DNA of 5,417 nt from a bacterium (lineage in GTDB: Bacteria; Chloroflexota; Dormibacteria; UBA8260; Bog-877). How positions within the stretch are numbered: the stretch's first letter is position 1; every line of letters starts with the position of its first letter. The position numbers and the translations under genes are program-made. The notes beneath the pieces were generated by a model. That model ran no database searches. It saw nothing but the letters and a program-made list of their open reading frames with translations, and was not told where the DNA came from. The stretch is taken from the NCBI GenBank assembly GCA_021791455.1, contig JAJYWM010000399.1:1-5417 (forward strand). Reading direction: 5' to 3'. Positions 5,291-5,417 of this stretch are shown piece by piece.

Positions 5291-5416
5291 TCAGTTCGCT
5301 CTCGTCTGGCTGATCGTTAGCTGAGATGAAGTCATTTGTGCGGCGCTTGGTCGGCGGCGCAGGTACATCGTCTGTCCCTCCTTCAACAGCGCCCGCACCC
5401 GGTGGACCAGATCGGA
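5291..5416 (-). CDS. C-terminal end of an unidentified minus-strand protein (possibly a receiver-domain end)
   Basis: Reading the minus strand inward from the right edge, an open frame of 41 codons ends at TGA (5293-5291). Its start lies outside the window. The distal 22 codons have G or C in the third position in 19 cases, the bias of a real gene here, whereas the last 19 codons are less biased. The product ends with DLVHRVRALLKEGQTMYLRR, then a polar tail of 19 residues without conserved features (PSAAQMTSSQ...TRAN). The pattern DLVxRVRALL resembles the last helix of response-regulator receiver domains (ELVARVRALLRR). If that is right, this is the C-terminus of a receiver protein with a short tail, but 41 residues cannot settle it. 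It converges on fabD with about 70 bases between the two stops, where I see only weak 4-bp stems and no clear terminator. Confidence 0.5.
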   Translation of the reverse strand, partial: SDLVHRVRALLKEGQTMYLRRRPSAAQMTSSQLTISQTRAN

Positions 5417-5417
5417 A

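Noticed and set aside
5129..5320. Plus-strand open frame of 63 codons at the fabD end
   Set aside because: Its first half is out of frame with fabD, and the remainder lies in the convergent gap and over the minus-strand gene end; no ribosome binding site or family signature.
5326..5417. ATG at 5326 opening a plus-strand frame MKSFVRRLVGGAG... to the right edge
   Set aside because: Only 15 of 30 codons end in G or C, unlike the neighbouring genes, and the product becomes a Pro/Ala/Ser run. The opposite strand has the better coding bias over the same bases.
1..5417. Mobile element, CRISPR array, toxin-antitoxin or defence system
   Set aside because: No transposase, integrase, spaced repeats, terminal inverted repeats or target-site duplications were seen; nearly all bases are accounted for by housekeeping genes.

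Overview
The window holds a dense housekeeping cluster from a GC-rich bacterium. The gene order (DegV-family end, recG, rsmD, coaD, SepIVA/DivIVA-like gene, rpmF, fabD) and the GTG and TTG starts suggest Actinomycetota. The FabD and CoaD sequences look to me like those of the class Acidimicrobiia. That lineage call is inferred from recalled family resemblance, not from a search.

Layout: bases 1-180 are the 3' end of a DegV-family (FakB-like) fatty-acid-binding protein. recG (replication-fork helicase) follows after a 16-base gap, starting at a GTG inside a small repeat structure. A short gap with two mutually exclusive hairpins leads to rsmD (16S rRNA m2G966 methyltransferase). rsmD, coaD (pantetheine-phosphate adenylyltransferase) and a short SepIVA-like coiled-coil gene are joined by 4-base stop/start overlaps (TTGA, then ATGA), so they are very likely co-transcribed and translationally coupled. 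rpmF (zinc-ribbon L32, 58 codons) follows without the DUF177/YceD gene that usually precedes it. Then comes fabD (malonyl-CoA:ACP transacylase), whose Shine-Dalgarno sequence lies in one arm of a perfect hairpin. About 70 bases after fabD, a truncated gene on the minus strand runs convergently off the right edge, so fabD ends this run of plus-strand genes and no fabH or acpP follows it directly.

Functionally the cluster links DNA repair, ribosome maturation and assembly (RsmD, L32), coenzyme A synthesis (CoaD), polar growth or division (SepIVA-like) and fatty-acid supply (DegV-family protein, FabD). CoaD makes the CoA precursor and FabD uses malonyl-CoA. I see no mobile element, CRISPR array, tRNA or rRNA, and no evidence of a new biological system. 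The points worth a second look are local: the missing DUF177, the compact SepIVA-like protein, the hairpin over the fabD ribosome binding site, the atypical RsmD and RecG motifs, and the unidentified minus-strand gene end.
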